From: Mucilaginibacter sp. UBA5151
GTDB taxonomy: Bacteria > Bacteroidota > Bacteroidia > Sphingobacteriales > Sphingobacteriaceae
NCBI GenBank assembly: GCA_002413785.1
Contig: DHXR01000024.1
Location: 243,586 to 268,730 of the forward strand
Direction: 5' to 3'
Length of the DNA: 25,145 nt
Under the pieces are notes generated by a model. That model ran no database searches and was not told where the DNA came from. It saw only the letters and a program-made list of their open reading frames with translations. The position numbers and the translations under genes were made by a program. Below, in pieces: positions 7,444-13,746 of this stretch (the stretch's first letter is position 1; every line of letters begins with the position of its first letter).

Positions 7444-7851
7444 TTATTTTTTAAATGTTCTGACGAAATTTACCAGGTTCCAGATATCTTCAGCTTCAGG
7501 TATCTTCTTTTTGAAGCTTGGCATATCATCGCGGCCTTCTTTTGTTTTATAAAAGAGCGCGCCATCAGACTGGGATTGAAACGCCGCTAAGGTCATATCC
7601 TGCGGTGTAGTTTTCAACTGTGCAGCCTTGCTGCCATCGCCCAAACCCTTTTTTCCATGGCACGATGCGCAATGCTGGTTCCATAAAGCTTTACCGGCAG
7701 AAAGTGATTCTGCGTTTGCTTTTACAGGGTTAGCAATTCTTGCAAATTTATCAGGAACGGGCCATGGTTTTGGCTGTTGGATAGTGGTGAAAGCAAAGCT
7801 CATTATACAAACAGCTATCACTGCACCAGATAAAATGATTTTCCTTTTCAT
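7444..7851 (-). CDS. Monohaem class I cytochrome c (copy A)
   Basis: This is the 135-residue twin of the cytochrome encoded at 3843-4250: signal peptide about 1-24, CASCHG (Cys61, Cys64, His65), distal Met110 in 'RDDMPSF'. Eighteen positions differ, several clustered at 34-39 ('DKFARI' versus 'EKNAKM') and 95-104. These lie away from the haem motif and could change partner choice. It is the last gene of the YceI - CX4CH - DUF5777 - cytochrome operon and is followed by a strong hairpin. It is likely a periplasmic shuttle that delivers electrons to or from the outer-membrane pair encoded upstream. Confidence 0.93.
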   Translation of the reverse strand: MKRKIILSGAVIAVCIMSFAFTTIQQPKPWPVPDKFARIANPVKANAESLSAGKALWNQHCASCHGKKGLGDGSKAAQLKTTPQDMTLAAFQSQSDGALFYKTKEGRDDMPSFKKKIPEAEDIWNLVNFVRTFKK

Positions 7852-7927
7852 TGTGTTTTGTTTTTAAATTATATAAAGTTTGTTTACTGTTTAAGTATTG
7901 GAAATTTTTTACGTTTCTGTTTAAACT

Positions 7928-8905
7928 TTAAAAGTTCCACAGTCTCGAAATATTAAAACCTATACAAAATTGTCCGCCTTTTACTCTTGTGCCGTTTGCA
8001 TCTGTATAACTAAACGGATTGTTTTGATTATAGAGATTGTTATGTTGCGGATTAAGCATGGAATAATTTCCCATAAATATTTGGAATGTGTGGCCGCTTG
8101 TTGTAAACTCAAACCCTAAAGCTACGTTCGGGTGAGGGTTTTTAGTGGGCTCCTGTGTAATAGGCTGATCATAGTCAACTATTATTGAGGTACTCTCAGA
8201 TATTTTAAACCTTCCTGCAACAGCAATACCGAATTGATCATGTCTCATTTCTTCAAATACTTTCGATCCGGTGCTGTCAAGTTTTGTATAATAGCCATTT
8301 ACAGCATTTTGGTGCGACAAGGTTGGCGCTATCTGTAGTGAAAACTTATCGCTAAACTTCCTGGCGATTATTATTTCGTTAAATGAAGTCAGGCGGTCTG
8401 TTGTGCGGGGAAACAGGCTATGGTCCCCGTCAAACCGGGTGTCGTATGCCATGTCGCCATAATAAGTAACACTTACCGGGGATCTTCCTTTGGTTTGCTT
8501 AATAATAGCGTATTTGGCATTTCCGTCCCATAGCATATCAGTTTTCGAAAAGCCAATACCCAAATAAAGGTTATTGATGGGGGCATAGTTTACACCAAGC
8601 CTGATGTTGGCAGGGGCAAAAAGTCCGTCTAAATCCTGATACCCATTTCCGAAGGTTCCAAATCTGTGCATAATGTCAAATTGAAATGTTCCTTTTACCG
8701 GTACAATTACAGTTTGGTCATCAATGATCATTGTGCCATCGAAAGTGTTTTTTACGGGCCTGGCCTTGAGGGGAGTAGTTTGTTGTTTAGCTACTCCTGT
8801 GGTGTCCTGTGCATATAAGGGTGTTGTCTGCAATAAAAACAGGCAACTAACCAGGCATACTGGTAATATGAACAGGCTGTTTGGTAATTTTATTTTTAGT
8901 TTCAC
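7928..8905 (-). CDS. DUF5777-family outer-membrane beta-barrel protein (copy A)
   Basis: This 325-residue protein has an N-terminal signal peptide (cleavage near 'PLYAQ', residue 32). 'FDGTMIIDDQTVIVPVKGTFQFDIMHRFGTFGNGYQDLDG' region features correspond strand for strand to the paralogue at 4324-5283, and it ends with the same 'ISRLWNF' beta signal with terminal Phe. Translation starts at GTG 8905, 20 nt after the stop of the CX4CH gene; no ATG is available before the signal peptide. Relative to its paralogue it has extra residues in extracellular-loop-like parts ('GDHSLFPRTTDR', 'SYTDANGTRVKGG'). Function is inferred as a conduit or scaffold for the adjacent cytochrome lipoprotein. Confidence 0.84.
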   Translation of the reverse strand: MKLKIKLPNSLFILPVCLVSCLFLLQTTPLYAQDTTGVAKQQTTPLKARPVKNTFDGTMIIDDQTVIVPVKGTFQFDIMHRFGTFGNGYQDLDGLFAPANIRLGVNYAPINNLYLGIGFSKTDMLWDGNAKYAIIKQTKGRSPVSVTYYGDMAYDTRFDGDHSLFPRTTDRLTSFNEIIIARKFSDKFSLQIAPTLSHQNAVNGYYTKLDSTGSKVFEEMRHDQFGIAVAGRFKISESTSIIVDYDQPITQEPTKNPHPNVALGFEFTTSGHTFQIFMGNYSMLNPQHNNLYNQNNPFSYTDANGTRVKGGQFCIGFNISRLWNF

Positions 8906-8925
8906 GTTAATTTTTTTTAGGTAAT

Positions 8926-9303
8926 TTAATTATCAATGGCGCCGGTTCTGATCCAGTCATATACTTTTTGTACATCTTTAGCATTTGAAATATGTACTGC
9001 CATTTCCCCTGTTATCATAGTATAAAGCTTGCTTTGATCAGGGACAATTGTATTCACGTAGCCACCGTTAACAAGGTTAACATAAGATACACCTGCTTCC
9101 AGGCCGGGCTTTTGTGATCCAGCCACATGGCATCCGGCAGTGGCACAATCAGCAGTAAAAATTGGCTGGATGTCCTTTTTATAACTTGTGGCTTGCGGCG
9201 GAGCAGTAGTGCTGACCGGAGATATGTTAACATCTTTGTAGCACCCGGTTAAACCTGCCCCAATTATAAAAAAGAGGCCGGCAAATATTATTAGTCTTTT
9301 CAT
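8926..9303 (-). CDS. CX4CH cytochrome-like lipoprotein (copy A)
   Basis: This 125-residue lipoprotein has lipobox 'GAGLTGC' (Cys21). 'KDIQPIFTADCATAGCH' gives a CX4CH haem motif (Cys53, Cys58, His59). The C-terminal part 'VYDWIRTGAIDN' matches the end of the cytochrome domain in copy B. Where copy B has 'AVPMP', this one has 'AVHIS', so the expected distal Met is missing and a His stands in its place: a bis-His haem, or a different redox potential, is possible. The frame can be read from ATG 9345, but that overlaps the YceI gene and puts 14 non-signal residues before the signal peptide, so I chose ATG 9303. It lies 19 nt after the YceI gene and 20 nt before the DUF5777 gene. Confidence 0.82.
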   Translation of the reverse strand: MKRLIIFAGLFFIIGAGLTGCYKDVNISPVSTTAPPQATSYKKDIQPIFTADCATAGCHVAGSQKPGLEAGVSYVNLVNGGYVNTIVPDQSKLYTMITGEMAVHISNAKDVQKVYDWIRTGAIDN

Positions 9304-9322
9304 ATGAATAGCTTTTTTGTAA

Positions 9323-10114
9323 TTACTTGTTGCTAAAGTTTGCATTAACCTGAACTGTAATTGTTGAGCCTATGTCGGTGGCGGTAATACCAAAATCCCT
9401 GCAATTAAACTGGAAAGCGAGTTCAAGCCCCATCTCACTATAGGCAGGAGAAGTCCCGGCAACCACTTGCTCCGGAACGTAAGTTAATTTGCCGGTAAGG
9501 GATTCTGTTATAGGCGCGCCTAATTTGCCCTGCCAGGTGAAATTAAATGTTACTATGTAATCATTGGCAGCAGGGTCAAACGCTACGGATGTTGTTTTGA
9601 TAAAGGCAACGTTTGTTGCTGACAGATCTTGTGTGCCGGCTACTGCTTTGGCGGTGCCCATGGTTGTAATATAACAACCCTGATCACGGCCCGGCGCGCC
9701 GGTATTGGATGTATTAATTTGTACATACCCGCTAAAATGGGTATTTGCAGGTGCGTTTTCATAAAAGACCCAGGAACTATCCCGTAATGGCTGACCAGTT
9801 GTGGCATAAGTTGTCATCACAGCAGGCGTAAGGGTAGCAAGGCCAAACTGATTAAAACGACCGGTAAGCGGTGCGCCTACGCCATTAAAGGCAGTTGACC
9901 ATGTCACATTGCTGTGAATCTGATCAAATTTCCATTGGGTGGAATCCCCTGCGGTTGTACCCGGATGGTGAATATGGTTTCCATGGTTTATTATCACTCC
10001 TGTTGGTGCATGTGCGGGAACAGGTTCATTTTTATGGGTGCAACTGGCAATGATCCCATAGCTGCTAAAAAGGATAAGGACAATTAATAGCATTTTGTTG
10101 TTAAGTAGTTTCAT
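9323..10114 (-). CDS. YceI-like lipoprotein
   Basis: This 263-residue protein has a lipobox 'IIASC' (Cys25), a His-rich segment ('HGNHIHH', about 44-50) that could bind metal, and then a lipocalin-like domain starting 'WKFDQIHSNVTWSTAF', the usual opening of YceI proteins ('dx.HSxvxF'), which bind isoprenoid or other amphipathic ligands. The YceI call rests on this opening, the 'LTGRFNQF' strand and the overall beta pattern. It leads the operon YceI - CX4CH - DUF5777 - cytochrome c. YceI proteins are often encoded with membrane cytochromes, so a role with quinone-like ligands is conceivable (inference). In the sister operon this slot is taken by an EB_dh-like protein. Confidence 0.78.
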   Translation of the reverse strand: MKLLNNKMLLIVLILFSSYGIIASCTHKNEPVPAHAPTGVIINHGNHIHHPGTTAGDSTQWKFDQIHSNVTWSTAFNGVGAPLTGRFNQFGLATLTPAVMTTYATTGQPLRDSSWVFYENAPANTHFSGYVQINTSNTGAPGRDQGCYITTMGTAKAVAGTQDLSATNVAFIKTTSVAFDPAANDYIVTFNFTWQGKLGAPITESLTGKLTYVPEQVVAGTSPAYSEMGLELAFQFNCRDFGITATDIGSTITVQVNANFSNK

Positions 10115-10305
10115 AATGTTTTTTTTATGGTGATTAATTATTTGTTATTTTCAGATCAAATGTATCAGGCGGTATTTTACACCACCATGACAATCATCAC
10201 ACAATAAGATGATCTTAAACACCGCTGCGGCGTTGTTAAATCACTTTTAATAGAACGGGTGGGGTTTTTTGATGGAAAGATGACCTGGTGGTGCTGGTGC
10301 GGATA
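10115..10305 (-). promoter_or_regulatory. Promoter and operator of the YceI-like operon
   Basis: On the minus strand TACATTTG (10164-10157) matches the TAnnTTTG box exactly. Upstream of it, ATGAC-AATC-ATCAC (10187-10200) has the TGA-N6-TCA core. The palindrome centre is 36.5 nt from the last base of the box, identical to the EB_dh-like promoter, and 79.5 nt from the start codon. The outer part of the right arm is not palindromic, so this is the weakest of the sites by symmetry. At 10214-10238 a GC-rich imperfect inverted repeat around CCGC/GCGG follows the membrane-protein gene that ends at 10306 and may be its terminator, although it has no T run. Confidence 0.55.
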
Positions 10306-10830
10306 TTAGGCCATCTGGCGGCTCTTGCGGGAAGTGAACAGGAATGACATCAACAGGATAAAAGCGAAGGCTGCGAGGTTTAAAAGAAGACTATTGCCAT
10401 ATATTTTCATATCGTTTCTTACAATGTCACTATTCGCAGATGGGGTAAATAATTGCAGGAATAAATCTTTTCCTAAAAAAAATAAAAATACCAGACTATG
10501 GATCAAGCTTAAAACTATTCTTTTGCTGATGGCCGGGATCCAGAAAAGAAGTGAGAGAAGCCCCCAAATTATTAACCATTGCTGTTGTATCGTCACTATT
10601 ATACTCTTAATAGAATAATCGGGGTACATGTTTCTTAACAGATCGCCCAGGTATAAAGTACCAATCAGGGCGTATGCATAAGGTAAAAGCGAAACCAATC
10701 TGGTTTTAAAATTATTTTTTTCCGGCAGGGTTCCGGCGATATATAGTACAAGCGAATAAATTAAAGGATAACCGGAAAAAAAAGCCATCAGTTCCAGCTG
10801 CTGCATGTAGGCGAAAAAACTATTATCCAT
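10306..10830 (-). CDS. Hypothetical multi-spanning membrane protein
   Basis: This 174-residue protein has about five hydrophobic segments (around 15-33, 47-63, 84-100, 107-124 and 148-167) with short polar connections and a basic C-terminus, so it is an inner-membrane protein. I recognise no family or catalytic motif. It starts 8 nt after the TPR lipoprotein gene and is probably cotranscribed with it. It sits between ccmE-linked genes and the cytochrome operons, so a part in cytochrome or electron-transport assembly is possible but not shown. Confidence 0.7.
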   Translation of the reverse strand: MDNSFFAYMQQLELMAFFSGYPLIYSLVLYIAGTLPEKNNFKTRLVSLLPYAYALIGTLYLGDLLRNMYPDYSIKSIIVTIQQQWLIIWGLLSLLFWIPAISKRIVLSLIHSLVFLFFLGKDLFLQLFTPSANSDIVRNDMKIYGNSLLLNLAAFAFILLMSFLFTSRKSRQMA

Positions 10831-10838
10831 GTAAAAAA

Positions 10839-11453
10839 TTATTTGCAGTTGATATCAATATAATGCTGTGTAATACTATCCTTTTTAAGGGATAAAGAAC
10901 GGTGCAGGTCCCAACACCCCCCTTTTTTATCCTTCATTTTAATCTTTAGCAGTCCCCTGGCTGTGTAAACATCGGGGAAACTATCAGGCTTAATTAAAAT
11001 TGCCTGGTTAAAGTCCTGCAGGGCGCCGTTTTCATCTCTTTGCATCTGCCTTAAATAGCCTCTGTCGGCATAAGCCTGCGCATTTTTGGGGTAATATTCA
11101 ATTTCTTTGTTATATGCCAAACGCGAGCCATCAAAATCGGCAACCTGCCATTTTGCATACCCTAAAAAATAATAAACACCGGTCATTTTATGATCTAAAG
11201 CCAATGCCTTCTGTAAATCATTTTGGGCGCCGTAAAAATCATGCATTTTAATCTTCAGCCGCCCCCTGTTGGCGTAGGCAACAACATAATCGGGGTTAAG
11301 CTCAATGGCCGTATCATATTCAGCTAAAGCCTCGCGATAGGGCATTTTATGGGTTAAGCCTTTATTGCCTTCCTTAACATAATCCGCAGCAGAGGGTCCA
11401 TGGTGGCAGGCAAAAAGCACACATGACAGCACAGGTATTAAAAGCTTCTTCAT
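10839..11453 (-). CDS. TPR-repeat lipoprotein
   Basis: This 204-residue lipoprotein has a short signal with lipobox 'VLFAC' (Cys16). Four or five tetratricopeptide repeats follow: 'ALAEYDTAIELNPDYVVAYANRGRLKIKM', 'AQNDLQKALALDHKM..YYFLGYAKW', 'SRLAYNKEIEYYPKNAQAYADRGYL' and 'ALQDFNQAILIKPDS..VYTARGLLKIKM' show the W/Y-G-Y-A-P pattern. It should be a protein-protein adaptor in the periplasm. A divergent promoter region shared with ccmE lies upstream, and the membrane-protein gene follows 8 nt downstream. TPR lipoproteins often assist complex assembly; which complex is unknown here. Confidence 0.85.
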   Translation of the reverse strand: MKKLLIPVLSCVLFACHHGPSAADYVKEGNKGLTHKMPYREALAEYDTAIELNPDYVVAYANRGRLKIKMHDFYGAQNDLQKALALDHKMTGVYYFLGYAKWQVADFDGSRLAYNKEIEYYPKNAQAYADRGYLRQMQRDENGALQDFNQAILIKPDSFPDVYTARGLLKIKMKDKKGGCWDLHRSLSLKKDSITQHYIDINCK

Positions 11454-11628
11454 TTTTTAAAATTAGTAAATCCATTTTGGTTGTTAATTAAATTTTCCGG
11501 GGGCTAAATTACCCGCTTAATGTGACGAAAATGTGAGGCATATCACATAAGATGATGATAAGTATCAGTCGTTTGTGCCTCCATCTTTTATACTTTTGAA
11601 AAGTTAAAACAGTATAAATAAAGCTCTG
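11454..11628. promoter_or_regulatory. Divergent promoter region with Crp-type palindrome
   Basis: ATGTGA-GGCATA-TCACAT at 11531-11548 is a perfect palindrome and matches the classical Crp consensus TGTGA-N6-TCACA. Its centre is 89.5 nt from the ccmE start and 86.5 nt from the TPR-lipoprotein start. Plus strand: TTTG (11572-11575), 15 nt, then TACTTTTG (11591-11598), an exact TAnnTTTG box whose end lies 58.5 nt from the palindrome centre. Minus strand: TAATTTAG (11511-11504) is a seven-of-eight match ending 35.5 nt from the centre. One site may therefore serve both directions, at different activator geometries. Confidence 0.66.
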
Positions 11629-12039
11629 ATGAAAAAAAGTTCAATATTTGGTCTTATTGTTATTGCCATAGCTATTGCGGTTATTACCTCTGTAATCTCA
11701 AAATCAAGTAGTTACAGCACCTTTAATGATGCAAAAGGGATATCCGGTGAATTAAGCATCGTGGGTCATTTGAATAAAAGCAAGGCCTTGTATTATGATG
11801 CGTTAAAAGACGCCAACTACTTTTCTTTTTATATGAAAGACAAAAGCGGGCAGGAATGTAAGGTTGTTTATATAGGTACCAAGCCCGAGGATTTCGAAAA
11901 ATCAGAACAGATTGTACTCACCGGGCAAATGGATGGAAATGAATTTCATGCATCAAAGATCCTTATGAAATGCCCATCAAAATATACACAGGATAAATTA
12001 AACGTAAGCGTTGGCAAAACAAATTCTGCAGGTATCTGA
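11629..12039 (+). CDS. ccmE: Cytochrome c maturation haem chaperone CcmE (CxxxY type)
   Basis: This 136-residue protein has an N-terminal membrane anchor (about 6-24) and an OB-fold periplasmic domain with the CcmE pattern: 'GELSIVGHL', 'FSFYMKDKSGQECKVVYIGTKPEDF', 'QIVLTGQMDGNEFHASKILMKCPSKY'. CcmE receives haem from CcmC and hands it to apocytochrome c. In proteobacteria the haem is held by the His of a HxxxY motif. Here that position is Cys115 in 'CPSKY', i.e. CxxxY, the arrangement described for the CcmE' form of Desulfovibrio and archaea. The gene stands alone, without ccmB, ccmC or ccmF in view, next to the cytochrome island and behind a Crp-type palindrome. A terminator hairpin follows. 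Confidence 0.93.
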   Translation: MKKSSIFGLIVIAIAIAVITSVISKSSSYSTFNDAKGISGELSIVGHLNKSKALYYDALKDANYFSFYMKDKSGQECKVVYIGTKPEDFEKSEQIVLTGQMDGNEFHASKILMKCPSKYTQDKLNVSVGKTNSAGI

Positions 12040-12072
12040 AAGCATAGGTGTTAATAGTTGATTATAAATGCA

Positions 12073-12108
12073 AAACCCTCCCGTTGATAAACCAGGAGGG
12101 TTTGCTTT
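12073..12108 (+). terminator. Rho-independent terminator of ccmE
   Basis: AAACCCTCC (12073-12081) pairs with GGAGGGTTT (12095-12103) in a 9-bp stem with a 13-nt loop, followed by GCTTTTA. It lies 33 nt after the ccmE stop, so ccmE is probably a single-gene transcript. Confidence 0.88.
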
Positions 12109-12220
12109 TATTATAAGTTAAATTTTGTTAAAGGAGCCTTGTTTATTACCCCCAACGATAATAATAACAGATAAACTTTTACCTTTAGCCTCAGGTTTCT
12201 TATTTTCGCAGAATCAGGCG

Positions 12221-12301
12221 GTGAGTGGTGAGCGGTGAATGGTGAGTAAATGATACTAAACTACCGGCAATTCACTAATGACTAATGACAAATGACTAAT
12301 G
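12221..12301 (+). repeat. Two degenerate heptad arrays before ftsX
   Basis: 12221-12248 is four 7-nt units: GTGAGTG, GTGAGCG, GTGAATG, GTGAGTA. 12274-12301 is another four: ACTAATG, ACTAATG, ACAAATG, ACTAATG. The ATG of the last unit is the ftsX start codon. Because the period is 7, successive ATGs fall in different frames, several next to an in-line TAA (TAATG). Confidence 0.85.
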
Positions 12302-13186
12302 ACCAACATCGAAGAATTTGAAGAAAGCGGCGCGGCAAAAAAAACGAAAACGATTTATATTTCAACCGTTTTTGGCATTGCCATGGTGTTATCCATGATC
12401 GGGCTGCTTGGCCTGATATTGGTTGAGGCTAACAATTTATCAAGATATGTTAAGGAAAACATCGTTTTAAATGTTTTTGTTGATGATGCCGCCCACGAAA
12501 CCGATGTATTGCAATTGCAAAAACAGATAGAGGCGAACGTAATGGTAAATCACAGCCAATATGTAAGCAAGGAACTGGCTGCACGTAACCTGCAAAAAGA
12601 TCTGGGCGAAGACTTTGTAAAATTCCTGGGTTACAACCCGCTTTCACAGTCGATAGATGTTTATTTAAAAGCAGAATATGCGAACAACAAGGATATCGAC
12701 CGCTTTAAAAAAGGCCTGCTCAAAAATCCGTTGGTAAAGGAAGTGAAATACCAGCAATCGCTGGTTGACCAGATGAATCAGAACCTTGCGACCATCAGCC
12801 TGGTGATACTTGTTTTTGCCGCCATTTTTGTTTTGTTATCTGTAGCGCTGATCAATAATACCATCCGGATCGCCATTTATTCGCAGCGGTTCCTGATAAA
12901 ATCCATGCAGCTGGTGGGGGCAACCAAGGGGTTCATCCGCAAGCCATTTTTATTGTACGGGATCTGGCACGGCCTATTAGGCGGATTGATAGCCATTATT
13001 ATTTTGCTCGGGACGCTTTCCCTGGCTTATAGAGAGATTCCTGACCTGGTGATCTTAAGAAACTATACCGAATTCGGGATCATATTTGTGGTGATAATAG
13101 GCCTTGGTATATTTATTTCGGGCTTCAGTACATTCCTGGCAGTGAACAAATTTTTACGTTTAAAAATATACGACCTTTACAGGTAG
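12299..13186 (+). CDS. ftsX: Cell division ABC-transporter permease FtsX
   Basis: This 295-residue protein has a cytoplasmic N-tail, one membrane helix (about 20-45), a periplasmic domain of about 120 residues, and three C-terminal helices: the four-helix FtsX layout. 'LNVFVDDAAHE', 'YVSKELAARNLQKDLGEDFVKFLGYNPL' and 'NTIRIAIYSQRFLIKSMQLVGATKGFIRKPFLLYG' are typical FtsX segments. FtsX pairs with the ATPase FtsE to activate peptidoglycan hydrolases at the division site; ftsE is not in the window. The start codon is the last ATG of a repeat array. The order ftsX - DUF3098 gene - uppP is common in Bacteroidota. Confidence 0.93.
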   Translation: MTNIEEFEESGAAKKTKTIYISTVFGIAMVLSMIGLLGLILVEANNLSRYVKENIVLNVFVDDAAHETDVLQLQKQIEANVMVNHSQYVSKELAARNLQKDLGEDFVKFLGYNPLSQSIDVYLKAEYANNKDIDRFKKGLLKNPLVKEVKYQQSLVDQMNQNLATISLVILVFAAIFVLLSVALINNTIRIAIYSQRFLIKSMQLVGATKGFIRKPFLLYGIWHGLLGGLIAIIILLGTLSLAYREIPDLVILRNYTEFGIIFVVIIGLGIFISGFSTFLAVNKFLRLKIYDLYR

Positions 13187-13187
13187 A

Positions 13188-13320
13188 GGAAGAGGTGAAG
13201 GGTGAAAGGGAAAAGGTGAAAGGTGAATGGAGAATGGGGATAGGACAAAACTTTTAAATTCACTAAATCACTAAATCACTAATTCAATAAATCAACAAAT
13301 CAATAATTCAACAATTAAAA
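13188..13320 (+). repeat. G-rich array and seven-unit octad array between ftsX and DUF3098 gene
   Basis: 13188-13238 is a G/A-rich degenerate array built on GGTGAA words. 13261-13316 is seven 8-nt units: CACTAAAT twice, CACTAATT, CAATAAAT, CAACAAAT, CAATAATT, CAACAATT. The period changes from 7 to 8 here while the style stays the same. It ends 8 nt before the next start codon. Confidence 0.85.
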
Positions 13321-13324
13321 ATAC

Positions 13325-13603
13325 ATGGCACAACAAATTAAACCGGCGCAGCCGGTTAAAACTTCGGCCCCGGTTAAGCCGGTGCTGAAACAGGGAGAAA
13401 CAAGGCCTGCATATTTTGTATTTGGCAAAGAAAACTACCGTTTACTTATAATCAGCATAGCTGTAGTGGCTTTTGGTTTCATATTAATGTCGGGCAATAC
13501 TGATATTTACAGCAATACAAAAATAGTGATAGCCCCATTAGTAGTTTTAGGCGGTTTTGCTTTAGGTTTTTTTGCGATATTTAAGAAGCCTTCGGATAGT
13601 TAA
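13325..13603 (+). CDS. DUF3098-family small membrane protein
   Basis: This 92-residue protein has a Pro/Lys-rich N-tail (about 1-30), then 'FGKENYRLLIISIAVVAFGFILMSG', a membrane helix with the FGKENY start typical of DUF3098 proteins, a short loop, and a second helix at about 60-85. The function is unknown; its conserved position between ftsX and uppP suggests a link with envelope growth or division (inference). It begins right after an octad array. Confidence 0.88.
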   Translation: MAQQIKPAQPVKTSAPVKPVLKQGETRPAYFVFGKENYRLLIISIAVVAFGFILMSGNTDIYSNTKIVIAPLVVLGGFALGFFAIFKKPSDS

Positions 13604-13608
13604 TAAAA

Positions 13609-13739
13609 GTTGTAATGGTTGTAAGTGTTGAAAAAGTTTTGGCGGGAACAGTTATTCAATAACCGGTAACAATTTATTTTAATATTTACAATAGCAGCAA
13701 ACCCTTACAACATCTTCAACCTTTACAACAATTACAACC
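13609..13739. repeat. Inverted pair of nonamer arrays before uppP
   Basis: Left arm 13609-13635: GTTGTAATG, GTTGTAAGT, GTTGAAAAA. Right arm 13704-13739: CTTACAACA, TCTTCAACC, TTTACAACA, ATTACAACC. The right arm is roughly the reverse complement of the left, so the pair can fold into a long imperfect stem with a loop of about 70 nt. It ends 7 nt before the uppP ATG. Confidence 0.82.
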
Positions 13740-13746
13740 AATCCAC

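Noticed and set aside
9304..9345. ATG 9345 as the start of the CX4CH lipoprotein copy A
   Set aside because: It overlaps the YceI gene and puts 14 residues before the signal peptide; ATG 9303 is consistent with the lipobox position.
13261..13316. CRISPR-like array
   Set aside because: The octads are adjacent with no spacers; this is a degenerate tandem repeat.
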